Assembly (NCBI GenBank): GCA_023145975.1
Contig: JAGLCZ010000176.1
Span: 1 to 11,460 of the forward strand
Source: Candidatus Hydrogenedentota bacterium
Lineage (GTDB): Bacteria; Hydrogenedentota; Hydrogenedentia; Hydrogenedentales; CAITNO01
DNA length: 11,460 bases
Direction: 5' to 3'
The translations under genes and the position numbers were made by a program. Below the pieces are notes generated by a model. It saw only the letters and a program-made list of their open reading frames with translations. It did no database searches and had not been told where the DNA came from. Below are positions 1 to 8,219 of this stretch, piece after piece (position 1 is the first letter of the stretch; every line of letters starts with the position of its first letter).

Positions 1-884
1 TTAAACGGAGGCGTGGCATTTCCCTCCTTCATCATCTGAGTTGGCATCATCGTCCAAAGCCAACTTTGATAATCCCATTCATGCAGATCATAAGAAAGCT
101 GCTGGTAATTATAAAAATTCTTACGGTGTCTTTTCTCTGCCAGACATAATGGCATATAGCGGACGTTTACTTCGATACCCGCTTCTTCCAACAAGTCCAT
201 GGCCGCTGTCAACCCGGGCATAATCTCAGAATACTTTGCCACCGTATCCGTGCGTCGGTGTCCGGTAACCTGATCGTTAAAGGGGTTAAAAGCAATATAA
301 TTCATCGCCAACGCCCCGTATTCTATTGCCTTCTCCGCTATCTCTTTAATGACAGGAACCACCGGTTTACTCATGGTGCAGTTTATACGGAATGGAAACT
401 TCTCCGCCTGCATCTGCTTAAGTGCCGCTGTGATTTTATTGTAAGCACCTTTTACACCCACAACCTCGTCGTGAGTATCACCTATTCCGTGAAGACTGAC
501 CAGAAAATCACGTAATCCTGCATCACGATAGCGAGCAATAGAACCCGGCTTGGCAAGAAGCAACCCATTAGTAATCAAGGTAGGATAAAGTCCAATATCC
601 CGACAATGGGTAATAAGTGCAAGTATATCCTTATGAACCGTTGGTTCCCCACCCTGAATATCCACAGCCGTATTCCCATAAAAATTACGCAAGGTATCCG
701 CAATATGACAAGACTTCTCAAGAGACATAAATGCATGTTCCGGATGCTTGTGATCTTCTATGCGATTTATGAAATAACAAAAATAACAACGCTGATTGCA
801 AGTCTGACCAAGCCATATTACACCGCGTTTCGTTAAAATACGATTGTTTGTTTTAACAGCTATATTTTTCTGTTCAGAATTCAT
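1..884 (-). CDS. Radical SAM protein, C-terminus beyond the window
   Basis: This leftward gene starts at the ATG at 882-884 and stays open to base 1, giving 294 residues with no stop, so it is truncated by the window edge. It has the radical SAM cysteine motif CX3CX2C (CNQRCYFC, residues 29-36, bases 777-800), which binds the 4Fe-4S cluster. It also has the GGEP motif (residues 78-81, bases 642-653), which contacts S-adenosylmethionine. A purine-rich ribosome site (AAGGAAG, 891-897) sits about 6 bases before the ATG and supports this start. Near the edge it reads PLCLAEKRHRKNFYNY followed by YDLHEWDY, a pattern I associate with radical SAM enzymes of uncharacterised substrate. It follows the exporter ATPase by 42 bp on the same strand, so co-transcription is likely. 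Radical SAM chemistry is secure; the substrate is unknown. A role in modifying the exported glycan is inference from position only. Confidence 0.9.
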   Translation of the reverse strand, partial: MNSEQKNIAVKTNNRILTKRGVIWLGQTCNQRCYFCYFINRIEDHKHPEHAFMSLEKSCHIADTLRNFYGNTAVDIQGGEPTVHKDILALITHCRDIGLYPTLITNGLLLAKPGSIARYRDAGLRDFLVSLHGIGDTHDEVVGVKGAYNKITAALKQMQAEKFPFRINCTMSKPVVPVIKEIAEKAIEYGALAMNYIAFNPFNDQVTGHRRTDTVAKYSEIMPGLTAAMDLLEEAGIEVNVRYMPLCLAEKRHRKNFYNYQQLSYDLHEWDYQSWLWTMMPTQMMKEGNATPPF

Positions 885-926
885 GTAGTGCTTCCTTTAT
901 TAACAACACCCTATCATAAAAAATTG

Positions 927-3005
927 TTATTCCGATTTAGGAGGTGTTATCCGGATTGTTCCTGAGAAGTATAAATGCCTGCCCGCAGTGAATTGCAAAC
1001 GTCCAACATCAGAAGGATGCAATGCCTGTAAAACGCGGCTACTTTCCCGCAATGAAGTATTTATGGCAGTCATACGCACTTGCGGGCATTCATCATCGAC
1101 ACTCATTGTAATGGATGGAAGGGTTCCACTTAAAGATGTAATTGATCGACCCGGTGCATAACTTTGATTACAATGCTTCCAATTAGGAACTTCGGAGTCA
1201 TACTCGGGAAACTCTCCCTGCTCATGATCAGTTTTCCACTGCGTATATTCCGCAGGCAAAACCACTGTACTGTGGTACTCCTGCACAGTCAGGGCATCTG
1301 TTGTCACAAGCCAGATGCGCAATTGAATTCCACTTTCCGCCTCCAACACTTCCCACTCCTGAGAAAAAGGGAACCTGCGTGATTCACCCACAAAGCGAAT
1401 CCCCCCGGGGATGGGTGTGATGCTGCGCCATTGCAGACTTTGACTGTCGTTCCAAAGATGTTCTATAAGCAAGGAGGTGTACACGTGCAAGTAGGATGTT
1501 ATCTCCTGATCATCCCAAAGTAATCGAATACACCCAGACTCAAAACGAGCCGTCACCCGACCACTGCGAATAGTCCGACTCGAAAAAACATGTTCCTCTA
1601 TACGTGCTGCAGGTATTGTCGGATCGACTTCGATTTCCACCAAATCATGCCGTCCCGCCGAAAACACACAGTCATGATCAGGAAAATGCGCCTGCACACA
1701 TAATACCCGGCTGTAATTTGCGTACTCCGTATTTGCCCAGAATAAAGAAAAACGTGAACTGCCCTCTTGCAAACGAAACATCAGCGGCGGCATAACAGAC
1801 CCCGCCTCTGGCAATACCGCAGTCTCCGTTGATTTTGCTTCCGGGGCAACTACCACACTCCAGTTTGTATCCGTAGGTTCAATGTCAGGGAATCCACCTG
1901 TCAAATCACCGTATAACCATCTTGTATACGCAACAGGAATCTGGAAATTAATGGCAATATTGGTCACTGGACACTCCCGCTCACACACCATCGCAATACG
2001 CCATAGTAACCGTCCAGACTCAAAGGAAAGCTCCCAAATCAATTGGATGGGCAACCGTGCCATACTACCCGTTGCACTGCAGCCGTTATTATTTCTATCT
2101 GAAACCTCCCATTCCGCATCGGTACTGCTATGCTCCTGCCCCAAAGAAGTAAGGTGTACCCTGAAACCGGTGGAAGCGCTAATCTCCTCCTGCTCATGAA
2201 ACAGTGTAATACGCCCGTCACACTGTATTGCTTCCTCCGCACCATCACGAAATGTATGTATCCCCTTTTCCCGACCTACCTGACGTAAATAGTAAATAAT
2301 CGTCTTCTGTGCTGTATCACGCTGCATCATTTTTCCATTGTCCAGCAACACCACACGTTCACAAAGCGTATTAATTGTTCCAAGATCGTGAGATACGAAA
2401 ACTATTGTTTTTCCCTGCTCCCGAAGTTCACCGATTTTTCGACGACACTTTCGCTGAAACTCTTCGTCCCCTACTGCTAACACCTCATCGGCAAGAAATA
2501 TATCGGGATTAACAAAAGCAGCAACAGAAAAACCGATGCGCACGTACATACCGCTGCTATAGGTCTCCACAGGCTGATCTATAAAATCGGCTATGCCAGA
2601 AAACCTGACAATCTCATCATAAACAGCATCCACCTGTGCGTGACGCATTCCAAGCAATCCCGCATTCAAGTAGATATTTTCCCGACCTGTGAGTACAGGA
2701 CTAAATCCCGCACCCAGTTCCAGTAGTGATGCCACCCGTCCCTGAACTTTAACCAAACCAGACGTCGGCAAAGTTACTCCAGCGATAATGCTTAACAACG
2801 TACTTTTTCCGGAACCATTTCGTCCGATAATCCCAAGAGACTCCCCCGCTTCAACGGAAAGAGAGATATCACGCAATGCGGCAAATTTCTCTTCCTTATG
2901 CCCGCGAATCCAATCTGTGAACCCGCCCTTCCCCCGCAAATCACGAAATCCGCGACGGGCAGGAAATTCTTTGCTGATATTCTGTATCTCAATAATGGGA
3001 CTCAT
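927..3005 (-). CDS. Polysaccharide ABC exporter ATPase (Wzt-like) with long duplicated C-terminal tail
   Basis: This 692-residue protein is the nucleotide-binding subunit of an O-antigen/teichoic-acid-type exporter and should energise the permease encoded just upstream. The N-terminal ABC domain (residues 1-240) is complete: Walker A GRNGSGKST (61-69), signature YSSGM (149-153), Walker B ending LADE (171-174), the VGDEEFQRKC segment (178-187) typical of Wzt/TagH-type ATPases, and the switch histidine in SHD (205-207). Residues 16-42 match the extra N-terminal loop common in this subfamily. Classical Wzt proteins are roughly 400-450 residues, with one glycan-binding beta-sandwich. Here the tail is about 430 residues and consists of two tandem copies of one domain (about 262-458 and 489-686). 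The ATG overlaps the permease stop as ATGA (3002-3005), implying translational coupling and stoichiometric production. The family call is firm. Glycan recognition by the tail is inferred from Wzt. Confidence 0.93.
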   Translation of the reverse strand: MSPIIEIQNISKEFPARRGFRDLRGKGGFTDWIRGHKEEKFAALRDISLSVEAGESLGIIGRNGSGKSTLLSIIAGVTLPTSGLVKVQGRVASLLELGAGFSPVLTGRENIYLNAGLLGMRHAQVDAVYDEIVRFSGIADFIDQPVETYSSGMYVRIGFSVAAFVNPDIFLADEVLAVGDEEFQRKCRRKIGELREQGKTIVFVSHDLGTINTLCERVVLLDNGKMMQRDTAQKTIIYYLRQVGREKGIHTFRDGAEEAIQCDGRITLFHEQEEISASTGFRVHLTSLGQEHSSTDAEWEVSDRNNNGCSATGSMARLPIQLIWELSFESGRLLWRIAMVCERECPVTNIAINFQIPVAYTRWLYGDLTGGFPDIEPTDTNWSVVVAPEAKSTETAVLPEAGSVMPPLMFRLQEGSSRFSLFWANTEYANYSRVLCVQAHFPDHDCVFSAGRHDLVEIEVDPTIPAARIEEHVFSSRTIRSGRVTARFESGCIRLLWDDQEITSYLHVYTSLLIEHLWNDSQSLQWRSITPIPGGIRFVGESRRFPFSQEWEVLEAESGIQLRIWLVTTDALTVQEYHSTVVLPAEYTQWKTDHEQGEFPEYDSEVPNWKHCNQSYAPGRSITSLSGTLPSITMSVDDECPQVRMTAINTSLRESSRVLQALHPSDVGRLQFTAGRHLYFSGTIRITPPKSE
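948..1541 (-). repeat. Protein-level tandem repeat, copy 2 (ATPase tail)
   Basis: Residues 489-686 repeat copy 1 in order: W526, G540, R544, P546, W551-E552, P584, YTQW (587-590), G597, FP (599-600), NW (608-609), SRVL (656-659) and AGRH (674-677). The offset is 227 residues up to NW and 224 at SRVL and AGRH, so only about three residues are lost between the copies over some 190 positions. The copies have diverged substantially between the landmarks, indicating an old duplication. Confidence 0.85.
1632..2222 (-). repeat. Protein-level tandem repeat, copy 1 (ATPase tail)
   Basis: Residues 262-458 of the exporter ATPase form the first copy of a domain repeated 227 residues later. Landmarks are W299, G313, R317, P319, W324-E325, P357, YTRW (360-363), G370, FP (372-373), NW (381-382), SRVL (432-435) and AGRH (450-453). 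Alternating hydrophobic residues and frequent Trp/Tyr suggest a beta-sandwich. The similarity is seen at protein level; I do not claim DNA identity between the copies. Confidence 0.85.
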
Positions 3006-3856
3006 AATTGATCCGCCATAGTCGCAGCATGACGTCTAAACAGAACAGCACCGACTATCACTGCCAATAAAGCACATACTACAGGCCAAATCAATAACGT
3101 GATATCCGGAATTCGTTGTTCAAACAAAATCTGGCGGTACGCGGTAAGAAGCCCTGCCATAGGATTGGCCATATAGACATACGGTGCCCATACCGGCAGG
3201 CGATCACTATACACTAACTTCAATGGATAAAAGACAGGGGAAGCGTAGAAACCAAAAAGCAGCAGAACATTAACAAGATTACCAACATCCCGAAAATAGG
3301 TATGCCCGCATGATAAAAACAAAGCTATTCCCAGGGTTAATGAAAATTGAACAGCAAAAAGTAATGGAAAATATAGCAGACTGAAGCCGATGCGCCCGCC
3401 CAGAAAAAGATGCGCCACAATAAGCATAAGGAATCCAATTCCCAATTGAACCAATGGCATGCAGCAGGTAGCAATGGGAATGACTTCACGTGTAAAACGA
3501 ACTTTTTTAACCAAATTTTTATTCACGACAATAGACGTAGTCGCTGTCGCCAGCGATACAGAAAAGCATTGCCAAAAGATAAGACCGCACAGGAGCATTA
3601 CCACAAAAGGCGGACCCGATGCGGCATTAGCAAGGGCGGCACGATCTGCCAACACAAAAGAAAAAACGAAGGTAAGTATCAATGTAAATGCCAACGGCTC
3701 GACCACTGCCCAAAGAAACCCCATTGCAGCATAACGATAGCGCACACGTAAATCTTTCCAAACAAGATCGAAAAGCAACTGACGCGCTTTAATCAAATCA
3801 GGGATGATGCGCCCTATTTGACGCTCATCCCGGCTATCATAGGTTGTAAAACTCAT
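3002..3856 (-). CDS. ABC-2 type polysaccharide export permease (Wzm-like)
   Basis: This is the membrane subunit of the exporter, which would move a lipid-linked glycan across the inner membrane. From the ATG at 3854-3856 it has 284 residues, close to the usual length of roughly 260-290. A cytoplasmic amphipathic N-terminus (LLFDLVWKDLRVRYRY, about 27-42) precedes six hydrophobic segments at roughly 46-70, 84-105, 127-152, 160-182, 193-212 and 252-273. The family hallmarks YFRDVGNLVN (187-196) and SPVFYP (206-211) are present. Its stop overlaps the ATPase start by four bases. The frame stays open upstream to a TTG at 3892, which would add 12 residues. I prefer the ATG because neither start has a clear ribosome site and the extension looks unlike the family. 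A 10-codon reading frame (3856-3888) ends in TAATG on this ATG, so translation could be coupled to it. The family call is very secure. Confidence 0.93.
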   Translation of the reverse strand: MSFTTYDSRDERQIGRIIPDLIKARQLLFDLVWKDLRVRYRYAAMGFLWAVVEPLAFTLILTFVFSFVLADRAALANAASGPPFVVMLLCGLIFWQCFSVSLATATTSIVVNKNLVKKVRFTREVIPIATCCMPLVQLGIGFLMLIVAHLFLGGRIGFSLLYFPLLFAVQFSLTLGIALFLSCGHTYFRDVGNLVNVLLLFGFYASPVFYPLKLVYSDRLPVWAPYVYMANPMAGLLTAYRQILFEQRIPDITLLIWPVVCALLAVIVGAVLFRRHAATMADQL

Positions 3857-3928
3857 TAGGGGTATGGTATCACTATTTCCGTGGACATGCAAAGTAGAAA
3901 CTGGGAATTTCTGAAAATATCAGTGTTC

Positions 3929-6900
3929 TTATTGCTGTGGTGCCTGCTGTTGCTTCTGTGTACGAGTAGCACCTAAAATGCCGCCGCCAACACGAAATAT
4001 CGACATAAACATCTGACGAGGCGTATCCAGAAGCTTAAAAGCTTCGCCAGTCATTTCCGCAGCACCACTAACAAGAGTCACCCCAATCGGCGGTAAGCCA
4101 GCCAACTCACCACTGGGTTGAAAAGTCGGACCCGTCAAATGAAAGCCCAACTCTATATTCTGCTGTGTCATCCTAAATCCCTGCACATTAAAATAATCCA
4201 TCAAAAGCGGTATCTGCTCTGCCATATCCGGCGTAATCGCAACCTTTATATTGTAATCAAGATCGCCTTCCATTACCCAAACACCATCCCCTGTAATACG
4301 CATTCCCTCTGAATCGATAACCAATCCAGTCATATCAATCTTATCGCCTTCGATCAATATAGCAGATGAAACCTCGTTGAATTTCAGTGCATCAGGATGC
4401 AATGTTATGAAACTGCTTCCCAAAGTATCCGCCAGCATAAAAGCCAATTCTTCCGGTATAAAATGACCATTTGCAACGCTAAATTTTCCATCAGCATGCA
4501 TGGTTGTTCGTGGATCATCACGATCGACGACATATGTCATATTTCCTGTAATATCACCTGCCAGTATTTCCGGTAACTCCAGGTGCCGTATCAGGTAGGT
4601 GGCGGGTATTGAATCCCAAGAGGCATCCAGCTGCATCGTATTCTCCGCTTTTTGGTGGAGATAGGTACCCTCCAGCTGACCACTTCCGACGTCAGCACGA
4701 TAAAATTTAAACCCTGTTTCTTTATCATTACTGTACAATTCTGCCTCAAAATTATTCCCCTCCCACGGCGGCACGGAAATTTTATCAGCAGAAAACGTAT
4801 ACGTCCAAGTCTGTAACGATTCCGATTCCTGATCCGAATCCCGTTCTGCTTCCTTTTTTTCTTCGTACTCATCCGACGGTCCAATCGGCAAAATCCAGTT
4901 ATCTGCAAAGGGAGGCACGTGTGCCTCTGCAACATGGAGCACCAAGTCTGCAGTCCGCTCTTCCCCTTCAATGTCAGTCAAGGTAACCAATACTTCTGCG
5001 TCACGGCAGATCAGCGGATTTTCACCCCCATCAGGAAGAAAGGAAACATAGTCAAAATGTCCCCCTATTTTGGCGATTTTATCTCCAAGCTTTCCATCAA
5101 TGATATTGGATTCATAATACCCATCGCGACAAATCTCACCGCGAGCAGTATAAGGAATCTGAATACATTTTCCGGCACTATTCACCTCAAGATGAGGCAG
5201 CTCTACACGAATGCGTTTTTGCTGAAATTTACCGGCACTATAAACAAAATCCAAGTCTGCAAGAATTTGTGTATCTTCAATGGAGGCTTCTCCCTGAACT
5301 TGAAGCGTTTTCCCAGGCACAAGATCAACAGCCAGGTTATGGATGGAAGCGCCCACGCCTACAGGCTTTTTCAACCACCATTCAAACGCTACCATTCCTC
5401 GCGTTATATCGGCATTTGCCTGGAGTTTCAAGTGACCATCCAAGCCTAAACTACCACGACCACGAACGGAAATATCACCACCCAAGCAAAGATCATTAAC
5501 GAGATCATAGAGTGGAGTCTTCTCAATTTCGGTCAATGTCCCATTAATATCAAAAACAACATCACTATCGGAAATTTTATATGATACAGTACCTGACCAT
5601 GGTTTTTCCGATATGGCAGCTGTTATAGGACGAAGCAGGAACTGTTCTCCATCAAAAGACACCGTGCCGGCAAGATCAACCACCTCGATCCCTAATGGAG
5701 GTACGATAACTGTACCCGCAACAAGATTTGCTGTTCCTGCAGGTAATTTGGAAAAATCATCCCATACTACCTGTATCTGCTCAATGCGCATCTGTCCTTC
5801 CGGGTGTTTCTTGTCGGTCGGTACCCATGCCACAGTTAATTCAGGTACAGAAATGCGCCCTTCAACTTTTGGTTTTTCAAGGGAACCCTGTGCTCGAACT
5901 GTAACCAGGGACGCAGGAGATACTACAACATCCATCTTTCCCTGTTGTGCCACCTGTTCAGGTATAAAACCAGTAAGTAGTTTATTGACTGGAATATCGG
6001 AAATATCGGCTTCAATATCCAGAAATACAGGGGTCTCCGAAAACTCAATACTTCCCATCGCGGTTGCAGAAAAAAAATTGCTGCCTATCGATGTTCGGCA
6101 TAAATGTAATTGCTTCGCGAGAACATCCCACATCAATGCAGCATCTATTGTTCCAGAAACAGGTTCATTGATGACGGGAATACCAGATACTTCCGGGATT
6201 TCTATGTCATTAATCTCTACTTCCAATTCTGCCATAAGCTGTTTGTTGATCATTCCAAAGGTATGCAAACTCGCCGAAAAATTTCCGGAAACCTGTTCAG
6301 AAAATGCAACAAACGGCGCCAAATGGGCAGGGGTAATAGAATTTGCATCCAGGGTGGCATCAATCATATTAGGCGAACGATATACGCCATCAACCGTTAT
6401 GGTACTTTCCTTTCCTTCAGCGGTCCACCTGCTCGAAGCGGTAACTTGCATTTTAGAAAATTCAGTATCTTTTGAAACCGTAAACTCAATATTTTCCAAA
6501 ATAACAGGCGGCTTGTCTTCTCCCATTCTACATTCAACACTACAATTTGTCCCTTGAAAAATAATAGAAGGTATTTTAGCAATCAATAAATCAATGCCAG
6601 CAACACCATATCCCCCTTCGTCCCGATTTAGTTCCCCCGCATCTTCTGGTATATCAATGATGAGGTGAGCGCCGCTAACCTCGGCTTTCCCTATAGCCGA
6701 ATGCCCTCGAAATAATTCTGACAACGATAGCGTTAAATCCAGTGCATCCGCTGTAAGGAGAATATGCCCGAAACCAGGGAGAGGCATATCAAAACGCAGT
6801 CCTTGAATAGAGAGACCACGCACCCCTTTCGTATGCAGCGTATCAAAACCAAAATCAACACCAATACGTGCACGCAATGCACTCGCTGATAAAGAACGCA

Positions 6901-7054
6901 TGTGCTCTATTCGGTATTTCAAAAATAGAGTACCCACAGCCAGTACCACTACCAACAAAAAAACAATGGCAAGCGTGACGGGTATTAACAGGCGCTTCCT
7001 GATCCTTATCGAATTTGTGGCATTATTTTGCAGCGGTTCCGTTCTCCACTTCAT
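3929..7054 (-). CDS. AsmA-like envelope protein (AsmA/TamB/YhdP-type)
   Basis: This is a 1041-residue protein if started at the ATG at 7052-7054. A short basic N-terminus is followed by one membrane helix at about residues 22-45. The rest is a long periplasmic region of beta-rich repetitive texture, typical of the AsmA-like superfamily, whose members are thought to bridge inner and outer membrane as grooves carrying phospholipid. Residues from about 831 onward resemble the AsmA C-terminal domain, with the pattern [10 protein letters not shown], then [10 protein letters not shown], then [28 protein letters not shown] broken by variable loops. A highly acidic low-complexity stretch lies at about 726-746 (bases 4818-4878). 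The end is Gln-rich. The frame extends to an ATG at 7159 deep inside recA. The 7054 ATG is preferred because the helix then sits near the N-terminus, but it still overlaps recA by 32 bp and lacks a clear ribosome site. Specific family membership and cargo are uncertain. Confidence 0.82.
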   Translation of the reverse strand: MKWRTEPLQNNATNSIRIRKRLLIPVTLAIVFLLVVVLAVGTLFLKYRIEHMRSLSASALRARIGVDFGFDTLHTKGVRGLSIQGLRFDMPLPGFGHILLTADALDLTLSLSELFRGHSAIGKAEVSGAHLIIDIPEDAGELNRDEGGYGVAGIDLLIAKIPSIIFQGTNCSVECRMGEDKPPVILENIEFTVSKDTEFSKMQVTASSRWTAEGKESTITVDGVYRSPNMIDATLDANSITPAHLAPFVAFSEQVSGNFSASLHTFGMINKQLMAELEVEINDIEIPEVSGIPVINEPVSGTIDAALMWDVLAKQLHLCRTSIGSNFFSATAMGSIEFSETPVFLDIEADISDIPVNKLLTGFIPEQVAQQGKMDVVVSPASLVTVRAQGSLEKPKVEGRISVPELTVAWVPTDKKHPEGQMRIEQIQVVWDDFSKLPAGTANLVAGTVIVPPLGIEVVDLAGTVSFDGEQFLLRPITAAISEKPWSGTVSYKISDSDVVFDINGTLTEIEKTPLYDLVNDLCLGGDISVRGRGSLGLDGHLKLQANADITRGMVAFEWWLKKPVGVGASIHNLAVDLVPGKTLQVQGEASIEDTQILADLDFVYSAGKFQQKRIRVELPHLEVNSAGKCIQIPYTARGEICRDGYYESNIIDGKLGDKIAKIGGHFDYVSFLPDGGENPLICRDAEVLVTLTDIEGEERTADLVLHVAEAHVPPFADNWILPIGPSDEYEEKKEAERDSDQESESLQTWTYTFSADKISVPPWEGNNFEAELYSNDKETGFKFYRADVGSGQLEGTYLHQKAENTMQLDASWDSIPATYLIRHLELPEILAGDITGNMTYVVDRDDPRTTMHADGKFSVANGHFIPEELAFMLADTLGSSFITLHPDALKFNEVSSAILIEGDKIDMTGLVIDSEGMRITGDGVWVMEGDLDYNIKVAITPDMAEQIPLLMDYFNVQGFRMTQQNIELGFHLTGPTFQPSGELAGLPPIGVTLVSGAAEMTGEAFKLLDTPRQMFMSIFRVGGGILGATRTQKQQQAPQQ

Positions 7055-8078
7055 TCGCACTATTGACCGCCCAAGCCAGCTCCTTTGCCGCGATAATCTG
7101 TTCGCGCAATGAATTCGTAAATTCCGGATTATCTCGCATATACTGACGGGTTTTTTCACGTCCCTGACCTAAGTTTTCCTCCTTATAGGAAAACCATGCA
7201 CCACTCTTTTGAATCAGTTTTTCCTCTACTGCCAAATCCAAAATATCACCTTCATAACTTATCCCCTGATTAAACAAAATATCAAACTCTGCCTGTTTAA
7301 AGGGAGCACTCACTTTATTTTTAACCACTTTCACCCGAACCCGGTTACCCACATTTTCTTCCCGGTCTTTTAACGCACCGATACGACGAATATCTAAACG
7401 CATACTGGAATAAAATTTTAGTGCACGTCCACCGGTGGTAGTTTCCGGACTACCAAACATCACTCCAATTTTCTCTCGAATCTGATTAATAAAGACAACC
7501 AACGTATTGGAACGACTGATGATAGATGTAAGTTTTCGAAGTGCCTGCGACATCAACCGTGCCTGCAGCCCCATGTGGGAATCACCCATCTCGCCTGCAA
7601 CCTCCGCCTTCGGCACCATCGCTGCTACGGAATCCACAACAATGATATCAACTGCATTGCTGCGCACTAGACTCTCACATATCTCCAATGCCTGTTCTGC
7701 CGTATCAGGCTGAGAAACAAGCAGATTATCAATATCAACACCAATCTTCTGCGAAAAAGTCGGGTCCAAAGCATGCTCGGCATCTATATAACAAGCTATG
7801 CCGCCAGCACGTTGCGCACTCGCAACAGCATGTAACGCAAGCGTAGTTTTTCCTGAAGATTCAGGACCAAAAATCTCAATGACACGCCCCCGGGGAAACC
7901 CCCCTATACCCGTGGCAATATCAAGGGAAAGGCTTCCGGACGAAATTACCGAAATCCCTTCAGTAAAAGAATCGTCCCCAAGACGCACCATCGTACCCCG
8001 TCCGAATTGTTTATCTAATTGCGCCAAAGCAATATCCAGCGCCTTTACTTTTCCCTTGTTATCAACATTCGCTGCCAT
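7023..8078 (-). CDS. recA: Recombinase RecA
   Basis: This is the RecA strand-exchange ATPase of homologous recombination, which also stimulates LexA-type repressor cleavage where that exists. It has 351 residues, a normal length. The sequence shows Walker A GPESSGKT (71-78), the catalytic glutamate in DAEHALD (E101), Walker B IIVVDS (145-150), the L1 region around [13 protein letters not shown] (162-174), and the L2/DNA-binding segment beginning NQIREKIGV and running to ETTTGG (198-217). The C-terminal tail is not as strongly acidic as in E. coli RecA. The start is fixed by a good ribosome site, AAGGAG at 8086-8091, seven bases before the ATG. There is no intein or inserted domain. Its 3' end overlaps the AsmA-like gene. 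I could not recognise a canonical LexA operator upstream. Confidence 0.99.
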   Translation of the reverse strand: MAANVDNKGKVKALDIALAQLDKQFGRGTMVRLGDDSFTEGISVISSGSLSLDIATGIGGFPRGRVIEIFGPESSGKTTLALHAVASAQRAGGIACYIDAEHALDPTFSQKIGVDIDNLLVSQPDTAEQALEICESLVRSNAVDIIVVDSVAAMVPKAEVAGEMGDSHMGLQARLMSQALRKLTSIISRSNTLVVFINQIREKIGVMFGSPETTTGGRALKFYSSMRLDIRRIGALKDREENVGNRVRVKVVKNKVSAPFKQAEFDILFNQGISYEGDILDLAVEEKLIQKSGAWFSYKEENLGQGREKTRQYMRDNPEFTNSLREQIIAAKELAWAVNSANEVENGTAAK

Positions 8079-8102
8079 CGTATTTCTCCTTCATTGGTAT
8101 AC

Positions 8103-8116
8103 TGAAAATTTTTTCA
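8103..8116. repeat. Inverted repeat TGAAAA-TT-TTTTCA in the recA leader
   Basis: Perfect 6-bp arms are separated by two bases, between the candidate recA promoter and its ribosome site. It could be an operator for a repressor of recA, but in AT-rich DNA such a palindrome can occur by chance. It does not match the E. coli or B. subtilis LexA boxes. Confidence 0.35.
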
Positions 8117-8117
8117 C

Positions 8118-8154
8118 ATATCCATAGTGTGACAGATTCTTTCGACAATGTCAA
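8118..8154 (-). promoter_or_regulatory. Possible recA promoter
   Basis: On the minus strand TTGACA lies at 8149-8154, followed by TTGTCG (8143-8148). A TATGGATAT segment (8118-8126) could serve as the -10, about 16 bp from TTGTCG but 22 bp from TTGACA, so the pairing is imperfect. Position, 40-76 bp ahead of the recA ATG, is appropriate. This is a candidate only. Confidence 0.35.
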
Positions 8155-8181
8155 CTTCCATACCCACAACAATCGCAACTA

Positions 8182-8211
8182 TTGACAGCTTACCGAACAG
8201 ACGAGTACAAT
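8182..8211 (+). promoter_or_regulatory. Sigma70-type promoter, TTGACA-N18-TACAAT
   Basis: The -35 TTGACA (8182-8187) matches consensus exactly, the spacer is 18 bp, and the -10 TACAAT (8206-8211) matches five of six positions. The expected transcription start, about 6-9 bases after the -10, falls at about 8217-8220, on or next to the preferred ATG at 8220. The message would then have almost no 5' leader. Confidence 0.65.
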
Positions 8212-8219
8212 ACCACACA

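Larger units (their letters stand above)
8079..8219. promoter_or_regulatory. Divergent intergenic region between recA and the metallo-beta-lactamase gene
   Basis: These 141 bp contain the only divergent junction in the window and must hold the promoters of both arms. I see a strong rightward promoter (8182-8211), a weaker leftward candidate with TTGACA at 8149-8154, a 6-bp-arm inverted repeat (8103-8116) and the recA ribosome site. An in-frame ATG at 8148 would extend the rightward gene through half of this region, but family alignment and the promoter position argue against it. Confidence 0.75.

Noticed and set aside
41..836. Three short plus-strand open frames over the left end
   Set aside because: The minus strand here encodes a radical SAM protein with intact CX3CX2C and GGEP motifs, so the plus-strand frames are shadows.
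885..926. Independent promoter for the radical SAM gene (TATGAT at 913-918)
   Set aside because: No acceptable -35 lies 16-18 bp upstream, and the 42-bp gap fits co-transcription with the ATPase gene.
3893..3928. Possible terminator in the gap between the AsmA-like gene and the permease (AGAAA and TTTCT arms)
   Set aside because: The stem is only 5 bp, AT-rich, and has no following T-run in the direction of transcription.
5613..6557. A 314-residue open frame on the plus strand opposite the AsmA-like gene
   Set aside because: Its composition is Ser/Thr/Pro-rich with no recognisable motif, it has no sensible ribosome site or operon context, and the opposite strand encodes a coherent membrane-anchored protein. 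It is an antisense shadow.
7055..7159. N-terminal extension of the AsmA-like protein from the ATG at 7159
   Set aside because: It would overlap recA by 137 bp and place 35 extra basic residues before an already suitable cytoplasmic N-terminus and membrane helix.
8148..8219. N-terminal extension of the metallo-beta-lactamase from the ATG at 8148
   Set aside because: The 24 added residues are low in complexity and unlike the family, no ribosome site precedes them, and a strong promoter lies downstream of that ATG.
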